Shown here: positions 24,885 through 33,651 of the stretch, in pieces | Position numbering within the stretch: position 1 is the stretch's first letter | How the letters are laid out: each line of letters begins with the position of its first letter | NCBI GenBank assembly: GCA_028686345.1 | Contig: JAQUCE010000023.1 | Coordinates: forward strand, 1-56,073 | Direction of reading: 5' to 3' | DNA: 56,073 bases | Source of the DNA: Kiritimatiellia bacterium | Lineage (GTDB): Bacteria > Verrucomicrobiota > Kiritimatiellia > RFP12 > UBA1067 | Position numbers and translations under genes: made by a program | Notes under the pieces: model-generated | Databases searched by the model: none | Seen by the model: only the letters and a program-made list of their open reading frames with translations | What the model was told of the DNA's origin: nothing

Positions 24885-26108
24885 TTAGCTCTTTAATTTG
24901 TTGGTCTGCAGATACTCTGTGATGTGGGTCAAATCTTTGTCGCCTCTGCCTGAGAGGCAGACCAGAATAATCTCATCTGCTGAACGTTTTTTTGCCTCTT
25001 TAATGGCGTATGCCAGCGCGTGTGAACTTTCCAGCGCGGGAATAATACCTTCAAACCTACAGAGTTTTTGAAATGCCTCGACAGCCTCAAGGTCGGTAAT
25101 CCCCTGGTAGGTGACACGATGGAGGTCGTGCAGCAGGGCGTGCTCCGGTCCAACGCCAGGGTAGTCCAGCCCGGCAGAGATGGACCAGGCTTCGTGAATC
25201 TGACCCTCTTCACTCTGCAGCAGATAGGTCATCGCCCCATGCAGAGCGCCGGGTGAGCCGCCGCTGATCGAGGCCGCGTGCTGCTGCGTATGCAGGCCGA
25301 GGCCTGCAGCCTCCACGCCCACCATCTCACACGGGTCATCGAGGAAAGGGTAGAAAAGCCCCATGGCGTTGCTGCCGCCGCCAACGCAGGCGACCAACAG
25401 GTCCGGGAGTTGGCATACCTGCTTCAGCATCTGGGCCCGCGCTTCGTCGCCAATCACGCGCTGTAAATCACGTACCATCTCCGGGTATGGATGCGGCCCG
25501 GAGACCGTTCCGATAATATAGAAGGTCTCCTCCACCTCAGCCACCCAGTAGCGCAGCGCCGCGCTCATGGCATCTTTGAGAGTGCTGGTCCCAGCCGTGA
25601 CAGGGATCACCTCAGCGCCGAGTAACTGCATGCGCAGCACATTGGGCGCCTGGCGCCTGATATCCTCTACTCCCATGAAGATCTTGCACTCCATGCCAAA
25701 GCGGGCCGCAATCGTGGCAGTTGCCACACCGTGCTGCCCGGCGCCTGTTTCGGCGATGACCTTTTTTTTGCCCATGCGCTTGGCAAGCAGCCCCTGGCCG
25801 ATCACATTGTTGATTTTATGGGCCCCGGTGTGCGCGCAATCTTCACGTTTGAGATAGATCCGAGCACCGCCGATATCATCTGAGAGCCTTCCGGCATAAT
25901 CAAGTGGCGTGGGCCGCCCTGCGTAATCGCGTAGCATTGAGCGAAATTCCGTCATGAACTCCGGATCGTTTTTAGCGGATTTCCAAGCCTCCTCCAACTC
26001 AGCGAGCGAGGCGATCAGAGTCTCGCCCACATAACGCCCACCGTAAGACCCGAAGTGCCCTGTCGCGTCTGGGTACGCGCCAATCAGTTTTTCTTTTTCT
26101 TTATTCAT
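24885..26108 (-). CDS. trpB: Tryptophan synthase beta subunit
   Basis: The 407-residue PLP enzyme condenses indole with serine to give tryptophan. Conserved features are [14 protein letters not shown] at the N terminus, [14 protein letters not shown] with the PLP lysine, [14 protein letters not shown], the phosphate-binding [15 protein letters not shown] and [10 protein letters not shown] near the end. The sequence is of the TrpB1 type that pairs with TrpA, whose gene follows immediately. The start [14 protein letters not shown] has a weak ribosome site. A 530-bp gap with tandem repeats separates it from the upstream DAHP synthase gene, so trpBA may have its own promoter or be read through. 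Confidence 0.97.
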   Translation of the reverse strand: MNKEKEKLIGAYPDATGHFGSYGGRYVGETLIASLAELEEAWKSAKNDPEFMTEFRSMLRDYAGRPTPLDYAGRLSDDIGGARIYLKREDCAHTGAHKINNVIGQGLLAKRMGKKKVIAETGAGQHGVATATIAARFGMECKIFMGVEDIRRQAPNVLRMQLLGAEVIPVTAGTSTLKDAMSAALRYWVAEVEETFYIIGTVSGPHPYPEMVRDLQRVIGDEARAQMLKQVCQLPDLLVACVGGGSNAMGLFYPFLDDPCEMVGVEAAGLGLHTQQHAASISGGSPGALHGAMTYLLQSEEGQIHEAWSISAGLDYPGVGPEHALLHDLHRVTYQGITDLEAVEAFQKLCRFEGIIPALESSHALAYAIKEAKKRSADEIILVCLSGRGDKDLTHITEYLQTNKLKS

Positions 26109-26148
26109 AATTCTCGTGCCTATTACTTCAAATTGTTAAAGGGTTTTC

Positions 26149-26228
26149 CTTTGTCGCGAACTTTGTCGCGAACTTTGTCGCGAACTTTGTCGCGAACTTT
26201 GTCGCGAACTTTGTCGTAAACTTTGTCG
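26149..26228. repeat. 12-bp tandem repeat, six to seven units
   Basis: The unit CTTTGTCGCGAA is repeated five times exactly (26149-26208), then twice in decayed form. A reverse-complement unit, TTCGCGACAAAG, lies at 26259-26270 and could pair with any of them. It sits 40 bp upstream of trpB. It is too short and has no spacers, so it is not a CRISPR. Confidence 0.9.
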
Positions 26229-26386
26229 ATCCTTTTCGCTCATTTATTTCCGTCAAAGTTCGCGACAAAGCTTGCCAATCCAATTGGCTGCCGCGTCTCT
26301 TCAAGCTTGCGCAGCTCTGTAGCCGCGGGCCGTGAACGCGGGTGGCTCGTTTGTGGCCAGTCGCCTGCAACTTTCAACTTGCATTG

Positions 26387-26507
26387 CACTATACTGCCGC
26401 TTTGCCGGCGCGTTCACGGCAGCGCCCTACAGCCTCGGTTCGCGTGTCACTATACTGTCGTTTGCCCGCGCGTTCACGGCAGCGCACGACAGCTTCGACT
26501 TGCCAAT
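26387..26507. repeat. Two tandem copies of a 60-61 bp unit
   Basis: Both copies begin CACTATACTG and share GCGCGTTCACGGCAGCGC. The second begins at 26448. Downstream, at about 26567-26581, GGGACAGGCACTGATTTC-type sequence marks another dispersed module shared with 690 and 34353. No gene is seen in the gap 26109-26637. Confidence 0.8.
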
Positions 26508-26637
26508 CACTTGCCTATAACTTGGCCACTTGGTCGTAGTTTCAGCACCGCTTAGGCACCGCTTAGGGACAGGCACTGATTTCCTTAATCCTAATCTCAA
26601 TCCTTGTCTCTTTCGGCTACGTGATCTAGTTACCCCC

Positions 26638-27705
26638 TCAGCCGCGGGCTGCAAGCACCGCGCTGCAGCGCTGGTGCGTCTCCTTTAAAATCTCTTCAGT
26701 TGTCTTCCAGTCAATACAGGCATCAGTGACTGACACACCGGGGCGCAACTTCTGCGGGTCGCCGGTCATTGGTTGGTTGCCCCACTCCAGATTGCTCTCC
26801 AGCATAAATCCCCGGATCGAGCGGTTGCCGTTTTCAATCTGGGTCAGCAGATCCCGAGTAACATCAATCTGGCGACCAGGCTGCTTGCTGGAGTTGCCGT
26901 GGCTGCAATCAACAATTATATTGGCTGGGACATTGGCCTTGTGCAGTGCCTCTTCGCACTGCTGGATGATCTCAGCGCTGTAATTCGGCTTTTTGCCGCC
27001 CCGCAGCACAAGCTGTGGATAGGAGTTGCCGATTGTATTGAAAACAGCTGGCAGCCCATCTTCGGTCACGCCCAGAAAATGGTGCTGCCCCATGGCTGCC
27101 TGCATCGCGTTAATGGCCGTTGTAAGTGACCCGTCAGTGGAGTTCTTGAATCCAACCGGGGTTGAAATTCCGCTGGCGATCTCGCGGTGGGTTTGTGACT
27201 CAACCGTGCGCGCGCCAATTGCCGACCAGGAGATCAGATCGCCGATGTACTGCGGCATCAAGGGGTCAAGGATTTCGGTGGCCGCTGGCAGCCCGATGGT
27301 TGCGATGGTTTTCAGAAAGTGACGCGCCACGCGAATTCCTTCGCCAATGTGAAAGGTGTCGTTCATGTAGGGATCGTTGATCAACCCTTTCCACCCGAGA
27401 ACCGAACGCGGCTTTTCAAAGTAAACGCGCATCACAACATACACCGAACCGGCAATCTCATCACTCAGTTTTTTGAGACGCGCCGCGTACTCCCGCCCGC
27501 TCTCAAGATTGTGAATGGAGCAGGGGCCCACGATCGCCAACAGGCGCGGGTCTTCGCGGTCGAAGATCTGCTCAATGGTCTGGCGGAACTGCTGCACTCG
27601 GTACATCAGTTCGGATGTGAGTGGAATCTCCTGACGAACCTCCCGCGGCGACGAGAGCAACGTTGTTGAGGAGATGTTTATGTTTTCCAATCTGCAGTTC
27701 GCCAT
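26638..27705 (-). CDS. 3-deoxy-7-phosphoheptulonate synthase, class I (AroF/G/H type)
   Basis: This 355-residue enzyme makes DAHP from phosphoenolpyruvate and erythrose 4-phosphate, the first step of the aromatic pathway. Diagnostic segments are LLAIVGPCSIHN, MRVYFEKPRSVLGWKGLIND, IGARTVESQTHREIASG, GFKNSTDGS, DCSHGNSSK and MLESNLEWGNQP. ATG 27705 lies 2 bp after the trpF stop and is preceded by GGAG within the trpF end; a frame extension to 27735 would overlap trpF. It sits inside the trp gene cluster, so it is probably a tryptophan-regulated isoenzyme. The sequence alone does not show which amino acid inhibits it. Confidence 0.95.
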   Translation of the reverse strand: MANCRLENINISSTTLLSSPREVRQEIPLTSELMYRVQQFRQTIEQIFDREDPRLLAIVGPCSIHNLESGREYAARLKKLSDEIAGSVYVVMRVYFEKPRSVLGWKGLINDPYMNDTFHIGEGIRVARHFLKTIATIGLPAATEILDPLMPQYIGDLISWSAIGARTVESQTHREIASGISTPVGFKNSTDGSLTTAINAMQAAMGQHHFLGVTEDGLPAVFNTIGNSYPQLVLRGGKKPNYSAEIIQQCEEALHKANVPANIIVDCSHGNSSKQPGRQIDVTRDLLTQIENGNRSIRGFMLESNLEWGNQPMTGDPQKLRPGVSVTDACIDWKTTEEILKETHQRCSAVLAARG

Positions 27706-27707
27706 TT

Positions 27708-28364
27708 TTATCTTCTCCAAAATATCTTGTCGCACTTTAAAAGGTTTGCGACTGCAACCAGCTCTAAAATTTTTTGATGCTCTTTGACCCCTGGCCGGCT
27801 CTCCATTGCTGAGCTGAGGTCAAATGCGTTCGCACCTGAAGTCGCCGCTGCTTGCAATAGATTGGCCGCTGTCAATCCACCGGCCAACGCGAAATCGTGT
27901 TTGCCGGAGAGTGCCGAGGCATCCCCCCACTCCCATGCAACACCGTTGCCGCCAGGCAGTAATCCAAATGTTAATTCTACCATAACTCCGGTTTGCGGTG
28001 GCAGGTTATCGGCCTCTTTTAAAAGTTTTTCACCGCTGCTTTTCAGGACTTTGATAACCCGGTATCCTGCCTGCAACGCGCGTTGAATCTCAGCGTTGCT
28101 CTCGTTCCCATGCATCTGGATGGTGGTCAGGCGGGTCTCCGCCGCAATTTGAAGAATCTGCTCCACCGGCATGTTCACAAAAACTCCCACCTTGGCCACT
28201 GTCTCAGGCACACACCGGAAAATCTCCGCTGCCTGCCCCGCGCTCACATTGCGCGGGCTGGGCGGGTAGAACACAGCCCCAAGTGCGCCAACGCCCTGCT
28301 CAACGCAGAAGCAGGCGCTCTGGCTGCTGGTTATTCCGCAAATTTTTAAGCCATGTAATCGCAT
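27708..28364 (-). CDS. trpF: Phosphoribosylanthranilate isomerase
   Basis: The 218-residue TIM-barrel enzyme converts phosphoribosylanthranilate to CdRP. It has the catalytic Cys in LKICGIT (residue 9), GAVFYPPSPRNVS, TIQMHGNE, and the phosphate-binding end ALAGGLTAANL plus AFDLSSAMESRPGVKEH. The general-acid position, Asp in well-studied enzymes (motif LLD), is Glu130 here, in VMVELTFGLLPGGNGVAWEW. The adjacent GGNG is kept, so the enzyme is probably active with a lineage-specific acid. It lies in the trp operon between trpC and the DAHP synthase gene. Confidence 0.93.
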   Translation of the reverse strand: MRLHGLKICGITSSQSACFCVEQGVGALGAVFYPPSPRNVSAGQAAEIFRCVPETVAKVGVFVNMPVEQILQIAAETRLTTIQMHGNESNAEIQRALQAGYRVIKVLKSSGEKLLKEADNLPPQTGVMVELTFGLLPGGNGVAWEWGDASALSGKHDFALAGGLTAANLLQAAATSGANAFDLSSAMESRPGVKEHQKILELVAVANLLKCDKIFWRR

Positions 28365-28437
28365 ATGCCTCCGTGTTAGCTATCATTCCCTGCTGTGTTT
28401 TTTTTGACTTGGTGACTTGGTGACCAGGTGACATTGC

Positions 28438-29220
28438 TTATGAACTTCCGGCAATCCACTCTTTGAGGGTTGCCGCCGGGTCGGTTACTCTGACCAGGGC
28501 TTCACCGATCAGGAAACGCCGGATGCCTTGGCGCAGGTTCAGTTCAATGTCAGCTTGGCTCTGTACACCGCTGGCCGCCACAACCGATGTGCCTGCTGGC
28601 AGCAGTTTGGCAATCCTGGCCGCATGGTTGATCTCTGTGTTAAAGTGGGCCAGATCGCGGTTGTTGATGCCGATCAGCGGGGCCTTGAGTGCCGCCGCGC
28701 GCGCGGCATCTTGCTCATCAAAGACCTCTGTCAGAACATCCAAGCCAAGATTGCGAGCCAGCTGGTGCAGTGCGTGCAGGCTTTCGTTATCCAGTATTCT
28801 GACGATCAGCAGAATCGCATCCGCCCCCATGGCCGCGCTTTCATAGATCTGATAGGGGTCAACAATAAAGTCTTTGCGCAGAATCGGCAGCAAGACAGCC
28901 TCGCGCGCCAGCTGTAAATCCCGCTGCGAACCCTTGAAAAAAGCCGGTTCTGTGAGCACCGAGAGCGCGGCTGCTCCGCCCGCCTGGTAGGCAACAGCCA
29001 GCGCGGCTGGATTGAGGTCAAGGTTGATCTCCCCTTTGGAGGGTGAGGCGCGTTTGATCTCGGCGATAATGCGCACTCCATCCTGGTTCACAGAGCGTTC
29101 AAACCCGCGGAAATCGTTGCGACGAGCGGCCATCCGCTCAACTTCAGCCGGAGAGACGCGTCTCTTGCACTCTGCGATTTCGCGCAGCTTTGCATCAAGT
29201 ATTTTGTCTAGAAATGTCAT
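28438..29220 (-). CDS. trpC: Indole-3-glycerol phosphate synthase
   Basis: The 260-residue enzyme closes the indole ring from CdRP. It begins MTFLDKILDAKLREIAECKR and contains IIAEIKRASPSKGEIN with the catalytic lysine, LSVLTEPAFFKGS, LPILRKDFIVDPYQIYES, IGINNRDLAHF and VAASGVQSQADI. ATG 29220 was preferred to the first Met of the frame (29247) because the family starts here. The 73 bp between it and trpF hold a short tandem, TTGGTGACTTGGTGAC (about 28407-28422). TrpC and TrpF are separate proteins here rather than a fusion. Confidence 0.96.
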   Translation of the reverse strand: MTFLDKILDAKLREIAECKRRVSPAEVERMAARRNDFRGFERSVNQDGVRIIAEIKRASPSKGEINLDLNPAALAVAYQAGGAAALSVLTEPAFFKGSQRDLQLAREAVLLPILRKDFIVDPYQIYESAAMGADAILLIVRILDNESLHALHQLARNLGLDVLTEVFDEQDAARAAALKAPLIGINNRDLAHFNTEINHAARIAKLLPAGTSVVAASGVQSQADIELNLRQGIRRFLIGEALVRVTDPAATLKEWIAGSS

Positions 29221-29268
29221 TGGTAAGTTCGTGGTTCTGTTTAGCACTTGAGAGCACCCACACGTGCA

Positions 29269-30288
29269 TCAACTCTTCGAGTAATCGATCAGCCGGTTGA
29301 GTTTGTCGAGCGCGGCGCCGCTGTCAATCGACTCCTTCGATTGAGCGATGCCCTCCTCAATCGTCGCGGCCATGCCGCAGGCCAGCAGCGAGGCCGCTGA
29401 GTTGAGCAGCACAATATCGCGCTTGGCACCCTGAATCTTCGCGCTCAAAATTTGTTTGGTGATCTCGGCGTTGACCTCCGGCGCGCCCCCTTCGAGTTCA
29501 CCCGGGCTGCACAGCTCTTCAAACCATTGCAGCGGATCAATGTCATAGGTTTTGATGGTGCCGTTGTTCAGCTCTGAGCAGCGCGTGGTGGTGGTCAGGG
29601 TGATCTCATCCATACCATCGTGTCCGTGTACCACCAGAACGCGCTTGGCACCGAGCTGCCGCGCCACGCCCGCAAAGGTCTCGGTCAGGTCAGGGGCGAA
29701 GACACCGATCAACTGCCGGGTGGCGCCAGCCGGGTTGGTGAGGGGACCGAGCATGTTGAAGATGGTGCGGACTCCCATCTCCCTGCGAATCACTGCGCAG
29801 TGCCGCATGGCGCTGTGGAAGGAGGGCGCAAAGAGGAAGCAGATACCAATTTCGTTCAGCGCCTCTTCCATGATCTCTGGTTCAACCTGCAGATTGAACC
29901 CCAGCCGCTCCAGGCAGTCAGCCGCCCCGCAGATCCCTGAGCTGGCGCGGTTGCCGTGTTTGGCAACAATTGCACCCGCCCCGGCTGCCACAAAGGAGAC
30001 CGTGGTGGAGATGTTGAATGTCCGACCACCATCGCCGCCGGTGCCAACAGTGTCGAGCGTGTCATTGGATAAAGACTGCACCCGTGTGGCTGCAGTGCGC
30101 ATGGCGCGGGCGCCGCCGGTGATCTCACTGATTGACTCACCTTTGGCTGCCAGGGCTGCCAGAAAAGCGCCGCTTTGACCTGGGCTCATCTCGCCTCTAA
30201 GCATGGCTGTAATGGCCGCGTAGTTTTCGCTCTCGGTCAAATCCTGCCGCGCGATTAACTTCTTTAATAATTTTGGATACTCCATCAT
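29269..30288 (-). CDS. trpD: Anthranilate phosphoribosyltransferase
   Basis: The 339-residue protein attaches anthranilate to PRPP. It has the hallmark motifs DTVGTGGDGGRTFNISTT, VAKHGNRASSGICGAADCLE and NMLGPLTNPAGATRQLIGV. Its start codon overlaps the stop of trpG (TAATG at about 30286-30290), indicating translational coupling. TrpG and TrpD are separate proteins, unlike the fusion in enterobacteria. Confidence 0.97.
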   Translation of the reverse strand: MMEYPKLLKKLIARQDLTESENYAAITAMLRGEMSPGQSGAFLAALAAKGESISEITGGARAMRTAATRVQSLSNDTLDTVGTGGDGGRTFNISTTVSFVAAGAGAIVAKHGNRASSGICGAADCLERLGFNLQVEPEIMEEALNEIGICFLFAPSFHSAMRHCAVIRREMGVRTIFNMLGPLTNPAGATRQLIGVFAPDLTETFAGVARQLGAKRVLVVHGHDGMDEITLTTTTRCSELNNGTIKTYDIDPLQWFEELCSPGELEGGAPEVNAEITKQILSAKIQGAKRDIVLLNSAASLLACGMAATIEEGIAQSKESIDSGAALDKLNRLIDYSKS

Positions 30289-30866
30289 TAGCCTGCCTTT
30301 GTCAGCTTCAAAAAGTTTCTGAGGATGCGTTTGCCGGTGGGTGTCATGATCGACTCAGGGTGGAACTGGATTCCAAAAACCGGTAGCTCCCTGTGACGCA
30401 CACCCATGATCTCGCCATCATCGGTTTCAGCGGTGATAACCAATGTGTCAGGTAGTGTCGCGCGCTCAAGGGCCAGTGAGTGGTAGCGCATGGCCTTGAT
30501 GGGGTGCGCCCCGAGGTTTTTGAAGATGGACTCTCCGTCGCAGGTGACCTCCGAGGTTTTGCCGTGCATCAGTTTCTTGGCATGCACAACTTTTGCTCCG
30601 TAGCACACGCCGATCACCTGGTGTCCCAGACAGACTCCGAGAATCGGTATTCGTCCGGCAAAGGCTTTGACCACCTCCATGGAGATGCCAGCCCCCTCCG
30701 GCCGCCCAGGACCAGGAGAGATCACGATCGCCTCCAAATCTTTTGTTTCCAGCTCGGCTATGGTGATGGCATCATTGCGGTACACCTCGACCTGGCTCTG
30801 CATTTCTCGCAGATATTGAACCAGGTTGTATGTAAATGAATCGTAGTTATCGATGACTAAAATCAT
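30288..30866 (-). CDS. trpG: Anthranilate synthase component II (glutamine amidotransferase)
   Basis: The 192-residue class-I amidotransferase releases ammonia from glutamine for TrpE. It has MILVIDNYDSFTYNLVQYL at the start, VISPGPGRPEGAG, the nucleophile loop ILGVCLGHQVIG and FGIQFHPESI. In some bacteria the same protein also serves para-aminobenzoate synthesis (PabA role). It follows trpE after 45 bp. Confidence 0.96.
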   Translation of the reverse strand: MILVIDNYDSFTYNLVQYLREMQSQVEVYRNDAITIAELETKDLEAIVISPGPGRPEGAGISMEVVKAFAGRIPILGVCLGHQVIGVCYGAKVVHAKKLMHGKTSEVTCDGESIFKNLGAHPIKAMRYHSLALERATLPDTLVITAETDDGEIMGVRHRELPVFGIQFHPESIMTPTGKRILRNFLKLTKAG

Positions 30867-30876
30867 GGCTCTCCCT

Positions 30877-30924
30877 TTACAGTTTGCAGTTTGCAGTTCA
30901 CAGTTTACAGTTCACGCTTTACAG
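30877..30924. repeat. 7-bp degenerate tandem repeat at the trpE-trpG junction
   Basis: About seven units of the type CAGTTTG/CAGTTCA/CAGTTTA run from the trpE-trpG spacer into the last codons of trpE. The C-terminal residues of TrpE (TVACKA) are thus partly repeat-encoded. Confidence 0.75.
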
Positions 30925-32414
30925 GCTACTGTTTCTTGCATCTCTTTCAGCATCTCAATTGAGCGGGCAATGCTGCCCGCCTTATTGATTGTCTCCCGGC
31001 ACTCCAAATCAGGATCTGAGTCAGCCACAATTCCCGCGCCGGCTCTGATGGTCAGGCGGCCATGCCGGACCTCGGCGGTGCGGATACAGATCGCAAAATC
31101 CATGTTGCCGTCAAATGAGATATAGCCCACCGCGCCGCCGTAAGGGCCGCGGGGCTCATCTTCCAGCTCAGCGATCAGCTCCATGGCGCGGATCTTCGGT
31201 GCGCCGCTAAGGGTGCCAGCCGGGAATGAGTATTTAAAGAGGTCAAAGGCATCATAGCCATCCTCCACATCAGAGGTGATGTTGGAAACCAGGTGCATGA
31301 CATGCGAGTAGCGCTCCACAATCATCAGGTCAGTCACCTGCACTGAGCCGGGAATCGATACCCGTCCGAGCTCATTGCGCCCCAGATCAACCAGCATCAG
31401 ATGCTCTGCGCGCTCTTTCTCGTCCTGCAGCAGCTCATCGGCTAGAGTGCGATCCTCCTGTTCGGTTTGACCCCGATGGCGGGTGCCGGCAATCGGGCGC
31501 AGGCAGGCGCTGCGCTGGTTGAGCCGGATCATGGTCTCAGGGGAAGATCCGATCAGGGTGCAGCCGTTGGCCTTGATAAAATAGAGATAGGGGGAGGGGT
31601 TGATGTAGCGCTGTGCGCGGTAAAGACTCACCAGATCATCCGGCGCCGGGCCGACAAAGCTCTGCGAGAGCACACATTGAATCACATCACCCTCGTAGAT
31701 GTTTTTCTTAACACTCCGAACCATGTTCTTATAACTCTCCGCTTCCATGGTGGGGCGCGGCATACTCAGCGGGTTTTTGTTTTTGACCTCATCGTTGGGG
31801 TTTTGGATCTGTATGATTTTATAGACCTCCTCCACCCTGGCGACCGCGCGGTCGTAGCGTTTGTCGCTCTCCAGGGCCGACTCGAAAGAGAGCGCGATGA
31901 TATCCAGCGTGTGCGCAATATTGTCAAAAACCAGCAGCGTGTCAGGGATAATAAACTCAGCCATGGGCGTGTCAGGCGGCAGGTTGTTGGGGACTTTGGG
32001 TTCAATAAAGTGGATGCACTCATAGGAGAAGTATCCCACCAGACCGCCGCAGAAAGGGGGCAGACCCGGCAGCTGAGCCAGCTGGTAGGGGGCGAGCAAA
32101 TCACGCAGAACCGCAAAGGGGTCGTTGTGATGCGGTATGCGTTTCTCCTCAATTCCCTCGCGAATCAGCACATCGCGGCTGAAGACCGTGACAGTCGCCT
32201 GGGCCGAGATTCCCAAAAAACTGTAACGCCCCCAGTTCTCGCCGCCTTCGGCGCTTTCCAGCAGGAAAAGGTGCGGGGCTTTTTCCGCAAACCGGGAGAG
32301 GATCGAAACCGGGGTCTCTTTGTCGGCCAGCATTTTCATCCCGACAGGCACCACAGATCCCTCTTTGATCATTGCATGAAACTCTTCACGGCTTGGATAT
32401 CTCTTTAAAAGCAT
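30912..32414 (-). CDS. trpE: Anthranilate synthase component I
   Basis: The 500-residue protein makes anthranilate from chorismate with ammonia supplied by TrpG. The N-terminal regulatory motif LFLLESAEGGENWGRYSFLG contains the LLES element that binds tryptophan in feedback-sensitive enzymes. The catalytic domain has VIQCVLSQSF, IGSSPETMIRL, IAGTRHRG, LVDLGRNELGRV, FPAGTLSGAPKIRAMELI and GAVGYISFDGNMDFAICIRT. The start MLLKRYPSREEF has GGAG 7 nt upstream. It is the first gene of the minus-strand operon that runs through trpG, trpD, trpC, trpF, the DAHP synthase gene and on to trpBA. Confidence 0.97.
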   Translation of the reverse strand: MLLKRYPSREEFHAMIKEGSVVPVGMKMLADKETPVSILSRFAEKAPHLFLLESAEGGENWGRYSFLGISAQATVTVFSRDVLIREGIEEKRIPHHNDPFAVLRDLLAPYQLAQLPGLPPFCGGLVGYFSYECIHFIEPKVPNNLPPDTPMAEFIIPDTLLVFDNIAHTLDIIALSFESALESDKRYDRAVARVEEVYKIIQIQNPNDEVKNKNPLSMPRPTMEAESYKNMVRSVKKNIYEGDVIQCVLSQSFVGPAPDDLVSLYRAQRYINPSPYLYFIKANGCTLIGSSPETMIRLNQRSACLRPIAGTRHRGQTEQEDRTLADELLQDEKERAEHLMLVDLGRNELGRVSIPGSVQVTDLMIVERYSHVMHLVSNITSDVEDGYDAFDLFKYSFPAGTLSGAPKIRAMELIAELEDEPRGPYGGAVGYISFDGNMDFAICIRTAEVRHGRLTIRAGAGIVADSDPDLECRETINKAGSIARSIEMLKEMQETVACKA

Positions 32415-32431
32415 TGTTTATCTCCAGTTCA

Positions 32432-32475
32432 AACAGAGAATTTCCTCTGTTGGTGTTTCTTTATATAGAAACACC
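32432..32475 (-). promoter_or_regulatory. Two adjacent palindromes at the trpE promoter and leader
   Basis: On the minus strand, GGTGTTTC tatataaa GAAACACC (32452-32475, 8-8-8) surrounds the predicted -10 element. Next to it is AACAGAG gaaatt CTCTGTT (32432-32451) in the untranslated leader, 17 bp upstream of the start codon. The first looks like an operator; the second may be a further operator or an RNA hairpin. Confidence 0.6.
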
Positions 32476-32488
32476 GCTCTGCTGTCAA
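32460..32488 (-). promoter_or_regulatory. Proximal trp operon promoter
   Basis: On the minus strand TTGACA (32483-32488), a 17-bp spacer and TATAAA (32460-32465) form a near-consensus sigma70 promoter. It is 46 bp upstream of the trpE start. The -10 lies in the centre of a perfect palindrome. Confidence 0.7.
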
Positions 32489-32533
32489 CAGGAAAATAAA
32501 AAAGAATCAGAAGAAACTCGCTTTAAGGATAAT

Positions 32534-32562
32534 ATTGTACAAAAACTAGTTTGTTTTGACAA
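32534..32562 (-). promoter_or_regulatory. Distal trp operon promoter
   Basis: On the minus strand TTGTCA (32557-32562), a 17-bp spacer and TACAAT (32534-32539) form a second promoter about 74 bp further upstream. The spacer contains the palindrome AAACTAGTTT. A related TTGTCAAAAACAAACT occurs upstream of the recombinase at about 55625-55640. Confidence 0.55.
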
Positions 32563-32605
32563 AGCCTGCAACAACTGATTTTTTATAAATATTAATAAGT
32601 CGTGA

Positions 32606-32782
32606 TGTGCTATCCAAGAGGATGACCCTGCTCTGAAAGAACTTTTACGGGTGACCTCTGAGCCGGAATACAAACAACACTTGGCAACGCTCAAAGCCAA
32701 ATGGCTGACCCTGCCGGAGTGGAGCGAAGAAGAGCGCATGAAATTACGCGGCATTCAACTTTATGCGCAAGTGTTGATGTGA
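32606..32782 (+). pseudogene. C-terminal remnant of an unknown protein
   Basis: The frame encodes EDDPALKELLRVTSEPEYK, then QHLATLKAKWLTLPEWSEEE and RMKLRGIQLYAQVLM, with codon use like real genes but no start; it is preceded in frame by a stop at 32603. A second short frame starts at ATG 32791 (MADKPKLNHQAINVYPPEVF) and stops at 32877. Both look like the ends of genes destroyed by rearrangement. I do not recognise the families. The surrounding 32415-33651 interval is otherwise promoters and repeats. Confidence 0.5.
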
Positions 32783-32947
32783 GCGAACAAATGGCAGACA
32801 AGCCTAAATTGAATCATCAAGCAATCAATGTTTACCCACCTGAGGTCTTCGAGAAGGTGACGTGAAGACTGATGAAGGAATTCCCGAAACAGGCGCGGCC
32901 TTCTGAAGATATTCTACTCCTTGCCGAGCCATAATTCATTTCTGTCC

Positions 32948-33178
32948 GCTAATTGCTTCGTAGAAGCAACCCTACACCCATGGCGCACTTTTCATGAACC
33001 TGCTGCAGTATGCCGCTCATAGAGCGGCTACTACACAGAACGACAGCCCTTGCACACCGCAGTGCAGCGCATGTGTAGTAGTCACTTTAACAGCGACATG
33101 GGTTGACGATGCTGTGCGACGATGTTGGTGTACGATTGGGATCATGCGGGGGCTCGTTCGCCGCCATCGTAAACCCCC
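32948..33178 (+). repeat. Dispersed composite repeat, module D copy 2
   Basis: It parallels 23574-23815: CCGCTAATTGCTTC, loop gta, GAAGCAACCCTACACCC, then ATAGAGCGGCTACTACAC and GTTGACGATGCTGTGCGACG. The block continues at about 33283-33360 with CCGCATAGCGGACGAC and the palindrome TCCGATTGGAAATCGGA (33339-33355). Confidence 0.8.
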
Positions 33179-33563
33179 TAACCCCTCCAGCTCTCTAACC
33201 CCTCCAGCATCGTCACCGCCATCGTAGGCCGAAGGTGCGGCCGACTATTGTGCGTGCCTGATCATTCGCCTGCCGCCAGCAGTCGCCCGCATAGCGGACG
33301 ACTTCCTTGCTTCGCGCCTTGGTTTCCAACCGGACATCTCCGATTGGAAATCGGACCTACGTTGCTCCGCACAAAAAACGTGCCCTCTTTTTTAGGAGCA
33401 TTCGCGTCATTCGCGTTATTCGTAGTTAAAAATTAGCACGGTGCAAAATTTTCTTACCCCTAATTTTCTTGCCTTAAATCTGCCAGGTTGCAACAGATTT
33501 TTCTACCCCAAAAACAACCGTTTTTACCCCAATGCCCAGTGATCTGCATCTCTGGGAAGGCCG

Positions 33564-33594
33564 ACATCCTTGTGGCATGCACAAGGATGTTTTT
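33564..33594 (+). terminator. Hairpin with T-tract (terminator-like)
   Basis: ACATCCTTGTG, loop gcatg and CACAAGGATGT form a perfect 11-bp stem followed by TTTT (33591-33594) on the plus strand. No plus-strand gene precedes it, so it may be a repeat-borne hairpin or the end of an unrecognised transcript; it lies 58 bp past the bacterioferritin stop. Confidence 0.45.
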
Positions 33595-33651
33595 CCATCC
33601 TGCTCACAATCCTAACCGCAACCCGGATAGACCGTGTTGTCCTCAGGGTGA

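Noticed and set aside
26149..26228. Possible CRISPR array
   Set aside because: The 12-bp units are directly contiguous with no unique spacers, and no cas genes are present.
26128..26370. 80-codon frame with repeated KFAT units
   Set aside because: It is simply the translation of the 12-bp tandem repeat; it has no ribosome site or family resemblance.
32415..32580. Leader-peptide attenuator or T-box upstream of trpE
   Set aside because: No short frame with consecutive Trp codons, no T-box core sequence and no terminator/antiterminator pair was visible; palindromic operators fit better.
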